Of a stretch of 64,000 nt of DNA, positions 46,130-57,164 are shown piece after piece (the stretch's first letter is position 1; the number at the start of each line of letters is the position of its first letter). This DNA comes from Talpa occidentalis. Taxonomy: Eukaryota > Chordata > Mammalia > Eulipotyphla > Talpidae. The stretch covers positions 58,978,566 through 59,042,565 of the forward strand of contig NW_023601543.1 of assembly GCF_014898055.3 (NCBI RefSeq), given 5' to 3'. A program made the translations under genes and the position numbers. The notes below the pieces were generated by a model that ran no database searches, was not told the origin of the DNA, and was given only the letters and a program-made list of their open reading frames with translations.

Positions 46130-46275
46130 TGGGTAGCCATTTTTATATGGATATTGTCCAAGAGGAAACCAAGACTCAGAAGTGTTTTAAAAGTTTTCTT
46201 ACCTAAGTCTCCCATTTAGCAAATGGCAGAGTTGGCATAGAGGTAGAAGTTGACTCCCAAGCCCATGGACTGTTA
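46130..46275 (-). mobile_element. MIR element, antisense
   Basis: GAGGAAACCAAGACTCAGAA, CTCCCATTTAGCAAATGGCA and AGTTGACTCCCAAGCCCATG follow the MIR core in reverse. Confidence 0.6.
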
Positions 46276-47050
46276 TTTTGTGGCTCTGGCAAAAGACATC
46301 CTTGGTTTCAAGAATACAAAAGAATCCATTATTGCTTGTGCCCCCTATATGATGACTGTGCTCTTGATATACAGAATATTCTGGTCTCTTGGCTTCTGAT
46401 TAACTTCCTTATACTGGAAAATAGAATTCTCAGTTACCTGCTTGGGTGTGACTCCTGATTGCTCTCTAACATCTGTGTATTTCCAAATTCTCATGTTTTC
46501 CTTCACACCTGGTTCTTAGTCATTGCTTTGATCTGACTTTTCCCCTCCTTTTATGTGGTCTTGTTTCCAGATCCATCAGCTCATTCCCTGGCATTGCTAC
46601 TGTAAGACAGACAGCTTTATATCCTAAGCTTCCTAACTTGATGTATTTATTCCAGGTCTGATTCCAGCCCAGGTCTGCTTCCATGCCTTCGGCGGACACT
46701 CACTTAACTCAACATCCATATTCACATTAACATTTAATATTCATTCTTTCATGAACACAGTTTCCTTGACCAACTATCATGTGACAGACTCTAGAGATAT
46801 AGTAATATAGTGCTGGGAATAGGTGTAGTAATTTACCCAGGGAGTTCTAGTATGAGGCACAAACATCTAGGCTGCATCAACCCTGCTATACCATTTTAGC
46901 AAAAAGAGACAAAAACACTAGTATGATCCAAGCAAGCAAAAGAGAAGAGAGTGGTTAAAGGAAAATACCAGCATATCGCCTCCACTTAGCATATGGGGGC
47001 GTGCAGGATGTGGTATTCACTGTAACTTGATGTCTAAAGCCCCATGTATG
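46276..47050. other. Unassigned; L2-like trace at the right
   Basis: Weak L2 resemblance at 46735-46850 (TATTCATTCTTTCATGAAC). Otherwise nothing recognised. Confidence 0.4.
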
Positions 47051-47054
47051 TGTT

Positions 47055-48140
47055 TCCTAGAGCTATAGTAACGAAGCATCACAAACCATGTGGCTTAACA
47101 CAACAGAAATGTTTCGTCTCCTAGTTTTAGAGGCTAGAAGTCTCAGACCAAGGTGTTGACAGGGTGTGTTCATTCCACAGGTGGTTGGAGAGAGAGAGCC
47201 TGTCCCTTGACTCTTACTTAGGTTCTAGTGGTTTTCTGGCCAGCTGTGTTAGCAGGCAGAATGAGGGGCGCCCTGGGAAGGAGAGGAAGAAGACTGGAGG
47301 AAGACCAGGAAGAAGGGAGAATGAAGAAGACTTGGAGGAGGCACTTGGAGCAGAGAGATATGTGAAAAAGAAGCCAAGCTTGTTTCTTGGTTTGGAATTG
47401 TGCTAGGGCCTTGAGGAACATGGAAAAAGACACCTGAAAGAGACAGAGATGTGGGAGAGAGACCTGTGGGGAGGCTGACAATGGCAGCCTTTATCTTGAC
47501 TTGGGTTTTGATTTTGCTCTTTTCCTTCCAGACTTGGCTGGCTCCTTCTGCCTCTCTCCTATGTGTTCACACCAGAAGGTGCCTTAGACTTGTGGCAAGA
47601 GTTTGGGTTTCAGTGGCCCCCCTTTGGGCCAACCCTTCTTGGCTGGGCATTTACCCATGAGGGGATGGGTAAATCTGGGTGTTTCATGGGAAATCTGTTT
47701 TCTTTCATTTTCTCATCTTTCTATTACATACTAATTGTATTAAAGTTCTAATTTACTAATTGAAGGTCTTATGCCTTAGAGTAGGGTTTGTCTTTATGTG
47801 GAGAATGGTAGAACCCATTTAGAGCAGGCACGTTTAAGGGTACCGGGCTGCCCCTTACCCTGTCTGTTAACAGCTAGAGTTCCTTGACTTGCAGATACAT
47901 CACTCTAATCCTCCACCCTCACTGGTGTTTTTCCTATGTCTCTTTACAGTGTCATCACCCCCGTGCAAGTCAGTCTGTGTCCAAATCTCCCTTTCTACTA
48001 AAGACACCCGTTGTGCTGGATTAGGATCCACCCTAAAGACCACTTAACTTGATTGCCTCCTTAAAGACCTTATCCCAAAGAAGGTCACATTCTAAGTTAG
48101 CGAACTTCAACACAATACCCCCTTTAAGGAAGGTCTTTTT
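47055..48140 (-). mobile_element. MLT1-type LTR, antisense, split
   Basis: The left part 47055-47246 (CCTAGAGCTATAGTAACG, CATGTGGCTTAACACAACAG, TTAGAGGCTAGAAGTCTCAG) and the right part 47873-48140 (TCTGTGTCCAAATCTCCC, CTTAACTTGATTGCCTCC, GACCTTATCCCAAAG) form an MLT1 read in reverse. A second LTR-like element separates them. Confidence 0.7.
47247..47871 (-). mobile_element. LTR-like element inserted in MLT1
   Basis: Begins TGTTAGCAGGC and ends CTGTTAAC(A), short inverted ends typical of LTRs, with agctg (47242-47246) and agcta (47872-47876) as a possible five-base duplication. The strand is uncertain: an ATTAAA signal near 47740 would favour plus. Non-coding; family unknown. Confidence 0.45.
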
Positions 48141-49123
48141 GCCTCAGCTGCTGGAAGTGCTACCTGCAAATAACCTGCAGCTGTCAGCCACTCTGGGGCC
48201 ATCTTCAGCTTTGGAAAACCACCTCACTCAGGGCCATACCCCTGCTCAAGATGTCTCACCCCCAGTGACTGACAGAAGCAGCATCAAGGTTTGGTTATCT
48301 CATCTTAACTTGCAACAACTCTGAAGGGCCACTCTTACATCAGAGAGCTTGTTGGGTCACCTGGGGCCTTTGTTGGGCTGTAACTACAGCCTGGATACTT
48401 CTGCCATACTTGCTTGAACCCATCTCAAGCAGGTGTTGATCCCTTCATCAGTGCCCTCCATGAGAAACACTCCTGTAGGGTTTATTTCCAGCAGGACCCA
48501 ACCTGGAGCAGGTGGAAAGAGGAAACAAATGTCTCTAGCATGGAAGGTCCTGGTACACGAGATGGGCGAAGGGAGATTACACCAGAGAGGTAAGCATGAC
48601 TTTGCAAGTAATGGAAGAGTTTGGATTTTATCTCAGATGCAATAGATAGGAAGCCACGGAAGGATGTTGAGCAGGGAGTGAGAAGATCAATTGGCATTTT
48701 GCTAAGTTGACCCTGGTTGCTGTCGGTGCTACTTGGCCTTTGAGTCTGTTACCTGTCCCGGGAAGTGTGATGCTTCCTTTGAAACAAGGTGGTTCTCAAC
48801 TGAGAGGGGCTTATGCTAAGGCCACAAGGGGTGGTTGTCAGCTTTGGCTGGACTTCAGCCTAGAAATATGTCACTCTTATCGGCCCCTCCTTTTTGCCCG
48901 CTCAGACTGCCTTGGGCTGAACAAACTATATTTGCAATCGCCTTTATTACAAGGAGTTTTATTGCTAAGAAATCCTGAATTGCCTTTTCTTCTTAGGGTA
49001 GAATTCCACTCAGTTCTCTGAAAATCAACTTAATTTCTGTTTTTTAATGTTAAAAAGTCATGTTCTTTGTAGAAAATTTAGGAAATAAACCTTTCAATCA
49101 TGAAAAAAATCATCTGGTAAAAA
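48141..49123. other. Unassigned; old repeat traces
   Basis: At 48590-48705 the sequence TGGAAGAGTTTGGATTTTAT, GGAAGCCACGGAAGG, TTGAGCAGGGAGTGAGA resembles a mammal-wide ancient repeat. The open frame 48707-49021 has no domain that I recognise. No gene supported. Confidence 0.4.
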
Positions 49124-49128
49124 CTGCT

Positions 49129-49538
49129 TGTAGGGTAAGGAAAAATATCAGGCTTTTCTGCCCTCCCACCATCAGGATAGATGAGGGAACCCTGTGATCC
49201 TGAATGCATGCCTGATGGCGGGCACCTGGAGTGGGTACATCTGGGCTAAGACTGTGCTTTTAAGGGCAGCGTCACGGGGACGCCAGGAGAAGCTGAAGCA
49301 GAAGCTGAAAGAGAAGCCAAGAAGCAGCAGAACGAACACCAGAGAGCCCAGATAGAGTGAAGACTTGCTGGGGGCTGGGAGGCCTGCCAGCCTGCCAGCC
49401 CCCCAGCCAGCACCCCTGCCTGCCATATGCCTGGTGAACCCCAATAAAAGACCTGCAAAAGCCACTAAGGACTCTGACTCCTCCTTTACCCGGTCTGCAT
49501 GGGATCAGAAATCCTGCACTGTTGTCATGCCCCTTACA
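49129..49538 (+). mobile_element. Solo LTR of an endogenous retrovirus, complete
   Basis: 410 bases from TGTAGGGTAAGG to CCCCTTACA, same family and orientation as the LTRs at 34-35 kb. Has a TTTTAAGG TATA-like box near 49257 and an AATAAA signal at 49443-49448. Perfect five-base duplications ctgct at 49124-49128 and 49539-49543. No internal retroviral sequence adjoins it. Confidence 0.94.
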
Positions 49539-49543
49539 CTGCT

Positions 49544-49814
49544 GTTTGTGCATATATGTGTATCACACAGCTCGGGTTCCAAACTTGAATATCTGGTATT
49601 GAAACAGATAGCTAACAGAAAGAGAGGCACTGAGTTGGAGAATATTAAAGTGATCTGGGAGTTCATGCCCCAGCTAAAGTCTCAGCTTCTTTTAACTCTA
49701 GCTTGCCAAACTTGGCACAAACCGATTCTAGTTTATGGTGCCCCTGTCTGAAAGATATTCAGTGGTGTGTCCCACCTGCACCTCTAACATCTTCTTTCAC
49801 AGTCCCCCTTGGTT
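49544..49814. other. Unassigned DNA
   Basis: No gene or repeat recognised. Confidence 0.4.
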
Positions 49815-49985
49815 AGTCCGCTGTAGCCACACTAGCCTCCTTACTATTCCTCAAGCATGCCAAACATGTTCATTTCTCAGGACCTTTAGACTTGTTTCCT
49901 TTGCCTGAAGGCTCTACCTGTAAATATTCATATGGCTTACTACCTCACATTCATTCTGATCTTTGCTTGAAAAGTATGGTTTTAC
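49815..49985 (+). mobile_element. L2 3' fragment
   Basis: L2 pattern: CCACACTAGCCTCCTTACTA, TTCCTCAAGCATGCCAAACA, CAGGACCTTTAGACTTG, TGCCTGAAGGCTCTACC, CTTTGCTTGAAA. A diverged ancient LINE remnant. Confidence 0.8.
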
Positions 49986-49989
49986 ATAT

Positions 49990-50265
49990 ATTGGAATATA
50001 GAGAAACAAAACAAAGGGTCAGTGAGAACCAAACCAATAGCAAGCCCTAGGAATCTGGAATTGAGGCTAGCAGAGGGGAAGGAAGAGGATGGAGAGCAGA
50101 GTGTGGAGGGGCCCAATGGACTATGGTGGAGGGTTATGGGTAGCTTGGTGGTGGGTGTGGTGTGGTAACATACATCTGAGCAGGTGTGAGCCTATACCTC
50201 CAAATCACATACAATGTTGTAAACCAATGTTACCTCAATAAGAAATCTATAAATAGGGAAAAAAA
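49990..50265 (+). mobile_element. L1 3' UTR tail fragment
   Basis: ATTGAGGCTAGCAGAGGGGA, ACTATGGTGGAGGGTTATGG, AACATACATCTGAGCAGGTG and GTTACCTCAATAAGAAATC give the same L1 tail as at 12561-12790 and 59400-59645. Confidence 0.75.
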
Positions 50266-50599
50266 TCTTCATGGAGAAACCAGGCATATGAGATCACATT
50301 GCTGTTATTCTCTTTCCACTGGTCCTGATTTAATTTCTTCCTATCCGTAGTAACCGTAAGATTACCTATTTGTTTATTTTCCTTTTGTTTGTTTATTTTC
50401 CTTTTGTGGACTTCCTGACATTTTCTCTGTCATGGCACACTGAGAACATGAAAGTGTTTGAACAACATGGGTAAATGGAGAAGGCCAGTTGGTTTTGATG
50501 GCAGTAAAGCTGAAGTTAGGGAGCAGTTCCAGCCCCCCTGGGTTCCTCAGGGAAGGAGACACATCTATCACTCCCCTGACACCTGTTGATATCTGTCCT
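50266..50599. other. Unassigned DNA
   Basis: No gene or repeat recognised apart from a doubled TTTTCCTTTTGT (50377-50407). Confidence 0.4.
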
Positions 50600-50680
50600 T
50601 CCACCAGAATATAAACCCCACAATAGCCCTTAAACAAGAGTTTGATACATAGTCTTTGTTAAATATTTGCTGAATATGTA
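50600..50680 (+). mobile_element. L2/MIR end fragment
   Basis: AATATAAACCCCACAATAGC, then TTGTTAAATATTTGCTGAAT resembles the L2 3' end. Confidence 0.5.
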
Positions 50681-53600
50681 AGTTATATGATGAACATTTC
50701 TCTGTGCCATTAGAAACTCATAAACATTATAAAGATATTTAGATCTTAGGTCAGAGTGGGTTCTATATTTTGTTTAATTGATCCTCTGTTATTGTACTTG
50801 TGGGTTTTTTTTTTTTTTTGTACTTGATTTAAGAACTGCCTTCTGGCCTCATTAAGAATGAATTGTTAAAGACTAGGGAAGAAGCATGAGCTTGTCACCA
50901 TGCATAGCCTCTGAGTAGTGCCATCTTCCTGGGAAAGATATCAGTTTTGAGAAGGCACACGCTATTTTAACTTGGATGCACAGATACACATCATGCCCTA
51001 ACGAATTCTGGTATGTGTGTTCCTGGAACAATCTGAAACATCTCTGGGCACGTTTAGTGTATCATTGAAAAGGAATGAGACTTGGTACATGTCAAATTCT
51101 CTGTAAATCTCACATCCAACATGAACCACATATGAATTCTACTAGTCAGTTTTTTCCTTGATAATCACTTCTAAAACAAAAACTTGGATTAGAGTCAGGG
51201 AGGGATGTGAAGGAGATTGAATGTATGAGAGGCAGGCAGGAAGGAGGGAGATACCATTGGTGAACTGGGCCCTCCCCCCCCCTCCTGGTGGTGGGGGGAA
51301 CCTTGCAGGCTAGTGTACTTAATGAATACCACAGGCATTTTTCTCATTCTTGATAGGCAAGATGGAAGGTTTGGCTCTTCTAAATTGTACTTTTGTGCTA
51401 GGCTGATTTATCAGAATGTATGTACAGGGCAGATACCCAAACACATCTTGTAAAGTTCAGTCTGTCCCTGGCTGCAAAATGTCCCATCCATCAGAGTGTG
51501 AGTAACCTGGGTGAATTTATATGTTTGTTCACATTTTCTTAAAAAATGTTCTTGCTTGGAAATTGGTGGAAATATCAGAAAGGTTTTTTTTCTTCTTATA
51601 TGAAAGAAGATACACTGTCAAGGATATGAATCAATAACTTCTGGACTCAACTCTTTCTGTCAATTACAAATATATGATCTTGAGCAAGTTGTTCAACATC
51701 TCAGTATCTAGTTTTCTGGGCATTTGTTTTATATTTCATATAAAAATAAAATATTTCACACAATATTAGGAAATGTGATAAATATCTTTAGGACTGAATC
51801 GGTAATGCAACTTCCAATGGATGAAGAAACAGATATTCTCTTTCTTCCCCATTTTAAAAATTCTTACACTTCACTTAAAGTCTCACGTGTCAAAGTGTGT
51901 TCCACAAACACATATTCCAAGACATGCTCCATAAAGGAGGGATTAGGACATATGAGCATCTTTCTCGGAGATTCATCACGCCTAGTTCTGTGCTGAAGGC
52001 TCAAGGAATCACACAGTAGAGAAAATGGGTTTATTTTGATTATTTTAGTATTTCCCAGACTTATTTGACTGGAGGATTGTTTTTGTTTCTGATGGTACCA
52101 TTTGCCAGCTTTCTAAATGACTCTTTGATGAAACAGATTATGTGAGTGGATCCTCCTAGGCTCCATCAGAACAAAGAATCAGTAATTGAAGGGGAGCCAG
52201 GAGGGGACACAGCAAAGCTACAATATCTCATCTGGAGAACTGAAGGTTAATTTGCAGAACTGCACATCTTGTAATGAAGTGAGGGTATGGTCTCCAAATT
52301 TTCAATAACCTCAAATAATTACTTTCATTTATTGCAATTCCTTCTTGCTGTATAGCCTTTTGCTTTTATTAGCTTCTATTATATTTTGGCTTGTTATGTA
52401 CCTTTTCTCTTTTTAAATATCAATTCCTGTTTTACTCAGTATGGGTGTGTAAAGGTGGATTTTTCCTTCTTTGCAAAACCCCTAAGTCGGTACAGCTTCC
52501 AATAGTGGTGACTCATGAAAGACAAGACTAGGAAGACTTTAAACATTGATTATAATGAGAGAGTAGCAAGTTATTGCTTGATGAAGTTGGATTTATTAAT
52601 AGATGAGATAATCCAGTTGTTACAAAAAGTATGACTTGTAGGTTCTTCGAAACTTGTTATGATCTCTTATTTATTTAGAAAAATTTTCTGAATCCAATAT
52701 CATCACCATAAAACTTAGAGAAATTGCTGTATCAGCGCTTCATAGGTGGCCCAGAGAAATTAAGCGAATTAAAAAAAATTAAATAGAGGAAAATAGGATA
52801 ACAGGATAAGAATTTAAGTAAGACAGGGAAAAAAGATAAAATTCCTCCTACTCTCCCTTCTCCAAAATACCCCAGAGGAAAAAAATCTAACTCTAATCCT
52901 CATCCTCAAATAAGAAAAAGTCAGGAAAAAATAATAGCAAAAACTTGAAAGCACAATATGAGAAAGGCCAATTTGAAATTGCTAACAAATATTCTGTAAC
53001 ATAAAGGAAATGGTAAAATTATATAAATATGTCTGGAAAAAGAAAATGTTTTTGACCCCCACTAACAGATGGGGAAGAAAATCTGTTCATGGCAGATGCC
53101 AAAAGACAAAGACTCCTACTGAATATTTCATTTTCCTCCTAAAATAAGATAGTTATGTGCAAAAACTGGAATGGGCAACCCCTCCCCACAAAAATAAAGT
53201 GAAAATAAATAAAAACATCAATTACAGCCATGTCCTACTAGGGTCTATGCAATCCCAATCTGGAATGGGACTTTCCTTGTAACATTATTGATTTCTGTTT
53301 CAAGTAAAGGCACTCTAGGTTGTTTGGGTCAACCTTTATGCAGAAAAGCAATGACAAATTATGAGTGAAATTAAAAAATGAAATGATTTTCAAAAAAACC
53401 ACTGAAAAACTGACAATGAGGAATTTCCAAGGCAAATTTCAAAGGAAAGCAGGAACCCAAAGAGGAAAAGAGATTCCCAGTGATACTAAAAGCCTTGGTC
53501 AATCTGGAAAAAGTAACAGCCAGGGTGACATGGCCTGCCCAAAGCAGGGAATCTAAGAGAAGACTCTCCCTGTTATAAGCATAAATCCTAAAGACCTATA

Positions 53601-53885
53601 TAATCTTAGCATCAGGATGAATTGGGCTTTCAATGTATTTTTAGCTGAAATCAACATTTTATGGATTGCAAAAACAAATACAGACTAAAGCATGAAAACA
53701 AAACCCTCAGGCATTGAATTTAGTTTGAAGTGATCCTGTACAGATAGTGTCCTTAGATATTACGTTTAAGCAAATGCGTTTTTCTTTTGTGTACTTTTGC
53801 ACCTATCATAATAGAACTCAAATTTTTTCTATAAATAAAAATTCAAAAATATTTAGTGGCAAACATTGCCATTCACATAAGAAAA
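50681..53885. other. Mostly unassigned DNA; one MIR piece
   Basis: A MIR-like piece lies at 51640-51735 (TATGATCTTGAGCAAGTTG, TCAACATCTCAGTATC). 50801-50819 is a T run, and 51280-51299 holds a C-rich then G-rich patch. Open frames such as 51724-51996 and 53365-53556 have no domain that I know. No gene supported. Confidence 0.45.
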
Positions 53886-54610
53886 AAAAAAAACGCTCTG
53901 CATGAGAACAATCAGAAAGAACAGACAACAAAAGGAGACTCACCAGGACTCCAGATATGGAACTATTAGTTAAGACTTGAAAACAACTATGCTTTTGATG
54001 TTAAATTAAAAAAATGAGAGCTGAAAATACCTTTGCAAACAGGAAAATTTATAAGTGACATCAGATTTGGAAAAAAAACCTTAGAATTTCTAGAAATAAA
54101 AATATATGGCTATGTTAAGGATGAATGCTTAAAATTAATAATCATGAACAAAAAGATATGTGAATTTGAAGATAAGTCAGAAAAAATTACCCACAATGCA
54201 TCAGTGAGAACAAAGGGTGGGAAATCCAAGAGACATGAGGAATAGAGAGAAAAGTTCTAGTAATAGTTTAATTAGAATTCCAAAAGGACCATAGAAAATA
54301 AAGATATAATGTCTACCAATTTCTAGAACTAACAAAACAGAAAACTCACAGTTCTAAAATTCTCCCAATTTCACATGAGATAAGTAAAAAAAATTCCCAC
54401 CTGCACCCATCAGGGAGAAAATGAAGAACAGCAAAACAAGGAGGAGAAATTAAGCCCAGGAAAAAACAGATGACATTCAAAGGAGTAGCATTTAGACTTA
54501 TGGTTGACTCTTGAGCAACATCAATGGAAGGCAGAAAGAGTGGAATCTTTGATCTTTTGAACAAAAGTAACTACTGATCAGATTTTTTTACTGATCAGAT
54601 TATACACAAA
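53886..54610 (+). mobile_element. Old L1 ORF1-region fragment, sense
   Basis: A-rich plus-strand sequence that follows the L1 ORF1 region: ACTTGAAAACAACTATGC, AATTTCTAGAAATAAAAA, TGAATTTGAAGATAAGTCAG, then AACTCACAGTTCTAAAATTC and ACATTCAAAGGAGTAGCATT. An open frame at 54033-54245 is a remnant of this region. Broken by many stops. Confidence 0.6.
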
Positions 54611-55034
54611 GAGAAAATATATCTGAAGATAGCAAAATGGATACAATCTTTATAAATTAAGACAACATTTCTTTAGGCAATGTAAGATTCAGAGAAAAAC
54701 TGAGGGGACTATACAGAGCTTGTCCACATATGCCCTCCCCTCCCACATACATGGCCTCCTGCATGATTAACCTCCTGTACCAAAGTGGAATATTTATTAT
54801 AATTGATGAGCCTACAATGACACATAATCATCATCCATAGTCTATAGTTTGTATTAGGATTCACTCTGGCTGTGGTACATTCTATGGTGTGGACAAATAT
54901 GTAATGACATGTATCCATCACTACAATATCAGACAGAGTAATGCCACTGCCTTAGAAATCCTCTGTTCTCCACTTACTCATCTCCCCCTGCCCAGCTTCC
55001 AGCCTCTGATAACCAACAACTTTTTACTGTCTCC

Positions 55035-55082
55035 TTTTGCCTTTTTCAGAATCTTATGTTTTGCCTTTTTCAGAATCTTATC
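55035..55082. repeat. 24-bp tandem duplication in L1 3' UTR
   Basis: Two copies of a unit TTTTGCCTTTTTCAGAATCT plus four more bases, at 55035-55058 and 55059-55082, differing only in the last base. Confidence 0.93.
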
Positions 55083-55680
55083 GTAGTCTGTAGCCTTTTA
55101 AAAAAATTTTTCTTTCACTTAGCACTATGCATTTAAGATTATTCCATGTTTTTTATGGCTTGATAGCTGATTCCTTTTTAGAGTTGAATAATATTTTATT
55201 ATCTAGACGTACCACAGTTTATTTAGCCATTCACGCACTGAAAGACTTCTAGGGTAGGGTGCAGACAAGTTTTGGCAATTATGAATGATGCTGCCATAAA
55301 CATTTGTGTACAGACTTTTTATATAGATATAAGTTTTCAGTGCCTTTGGGTAAATACCAGGGAATGTGATTGCCAAATCATATGGTAAGAGTATATTTAG
55401 TTTTGTTAGATCCCACCAAACTGTCTTTCAATGTGTATGTGCCATTTTACAGTCCTGCCAGAAATGAATGTGAGTTCCTGTTGCTGCTCATCCTTGCCAG
55501 CATTTGGTGTTGTCAGTGTTCTGGTTATTGGACCATTCTAATAAGTATATACTGGTATCGCACTGTTGTTTTAATTTGCATTTCCATGATGAGATATTAT
55601 GTGAAGCAGTGAAGCATCTTTTTTACATGCTTATTTGCCATATGTGTATCTTCTTTGATGAGGTGTCTGCTAAGGTTTTT

Positions 55681-55842
55681 TTTTTTGATTGATTGATTGA
55701 TTGATTGATTTATACAAGCACTGGGTATAGTCAGAAGCGTGGGGAGGGTGAGAGAATTCACCAGAGGGGGGAGCAGAACAGGCAGAAGGACCGAAGTACA
55801 CTGCTGAGGGGAGCAGCGGGCGGCAGGAGAGGTCTGCGCACC
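55681..55842 (-). mobile_element. tRNA-derived SINE, type I, head missing at insertion
   Basis: Reverse-strand copy with the tail ((GATT)n at 55687-55711) and body but no tRNA-like head: it stops after GGTCTGCGCACC. Perfect 15-base duplications tctgctaaggttttt at 55666-55680 and 55843-55857 flank exactly this shortened form, so it was 5'-truncated when it inserted. Confidence 0.94.
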
Positions 55843-56275
55843 TCTGCTAAGGTTTTTAACCTATTTTTAATCAGTTTGTTTTCTTATTGTTGAGTTTTTC
55901 AGAGTTATTTGTATATTTTGGATGTGTCCTTTACCAGATGTGTTCTTTACAAATATATTCTTCCAGTCTGTGCTTTTTGTTTTGATTCTGCTTTATATAA
56001 CAAAAGTTTTTAATATTAACAAAATCCAACTTATCATTATTTCTGTCATAGATTGTGCTTTAATGTTGTATCTAAGAAGTCAATACCATGCCAAGCTCAT
56101 CTAAATTTTCTCCTGTTATCTTCTAGGAGTTTCATGTTTTGCATTTTATATTTAAACTTGAGATTCATTTGAGTTAATTTTTGTGAAGGTTATAAGGTCT
56201 GTGTTTAGAGTCTTTTTTTTTTTTTTTTGGATGTGGATGCCCAGTTGTTCCTGCACATTTGTTAGACTATCTTTG

Positions 56276-56553
56276 GGCCTCCCTGGTGGTGCAAGGGGTT
56301 AAGCACCACTCTATGAAGCAATCCACAGCCTCTGCAGCACGAGTTCAATCCCCAGCCGGCCAGGGAGAAACCCACATGGCGAGGCAGACCTCTCCTGTCT
56401 TGCCCGCTGCTCCCCTCAGCAGTGTATTTCAACCAGTCTGCCTGTTCTGTTCCCCACTCTGTCTCTGGTGGATCCTCTCACCCCCTGCATCTCTGGCCTG
56501 TGCCCCAGCTCTTGTATGCATAAATGGATAGATCTTTAAAAAAAAAAAAAAAA
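56276..56553 (+). mobile_element. tRNA-derived SINE, type II-like
   Basis: Plus-strand full-length copy with a long A17 tail. Duplications agactatctttg (56264-56275) and agactgtctttg (56554-56565), one mismatch in 12. Head has AAGGGGTTAAGCACC and B-box region GAGTTCAATCCCC. Confidence 0.92.
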
Positions 56554-57164
56554 AGACTGTCTTTGCTCCATTGTATTGCCTTTACTCCTTTGTCAACAAT
56601 CAGTTAACTATATTTAAATCTTTCTATTTCTGGTTTCTCTTTTCCCCGGTACCACATTGTCTCAATTACTGTGGCTTTATAGTAAAAAGCCACATATTCC
56701 TTCATATAAATTTTAGAATTAACTTGTTAATATCCACAAAATAGTTTTCTGGTATTTTGTTAGGATTGCACTGCTCAAGTTGGGAAGAAATAACATCTCA
56801 ACACTATTGAGTCTTCCAATCCATGAATATGGAGCAGCTCTCCATTTACTTAGTTCTCTGATTTTGTAAGTCAGAATTTTGTAGTTTTCCTCATATAGAT
56901 CTTGTACATATTTTGTTAGACTTTCACCTAAGTATATGATTTCTGGGGGTACTAATGTACTGATATTATGTTAATTTCCAAACTCACTAATTCCATGTTG
57001 GCATATAAGAGAGATATTGTTTTTTGTGTATTAATTCATATCCTGAAATTTTGTTATAATCACTTCTTACTTCCAAGAGTTTTTTTGCCAAACCTTTTGG
57101 ATTTTCTACATAGAAAATAATGTAATCTACAAAAAGGCACTTTTATTTCTTCCTTCCTATGGAT

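Larger units (their letters stand above)
54640..57160 (-). mobile_element. Old L1 (L1MB-like), antisense: 3' UTR and ORF2
   Basis: Minus-strand L1 in consistent order: 3' UTR (54780-55080: ATTGATGAGCCTACAATGAC, CATTCTATGGTGTGGACAAA), ORF2 C-terminus (55200-55640), and upstream ORF2 (55860-57160: TTCTAGGAGTTTCATGTTTT, GAGTTAATTTTTGTGAAGG, TTTTCCTCATATAGATCTTG). Two SINEs are inside. No usable frame. Confidence 0.85.
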
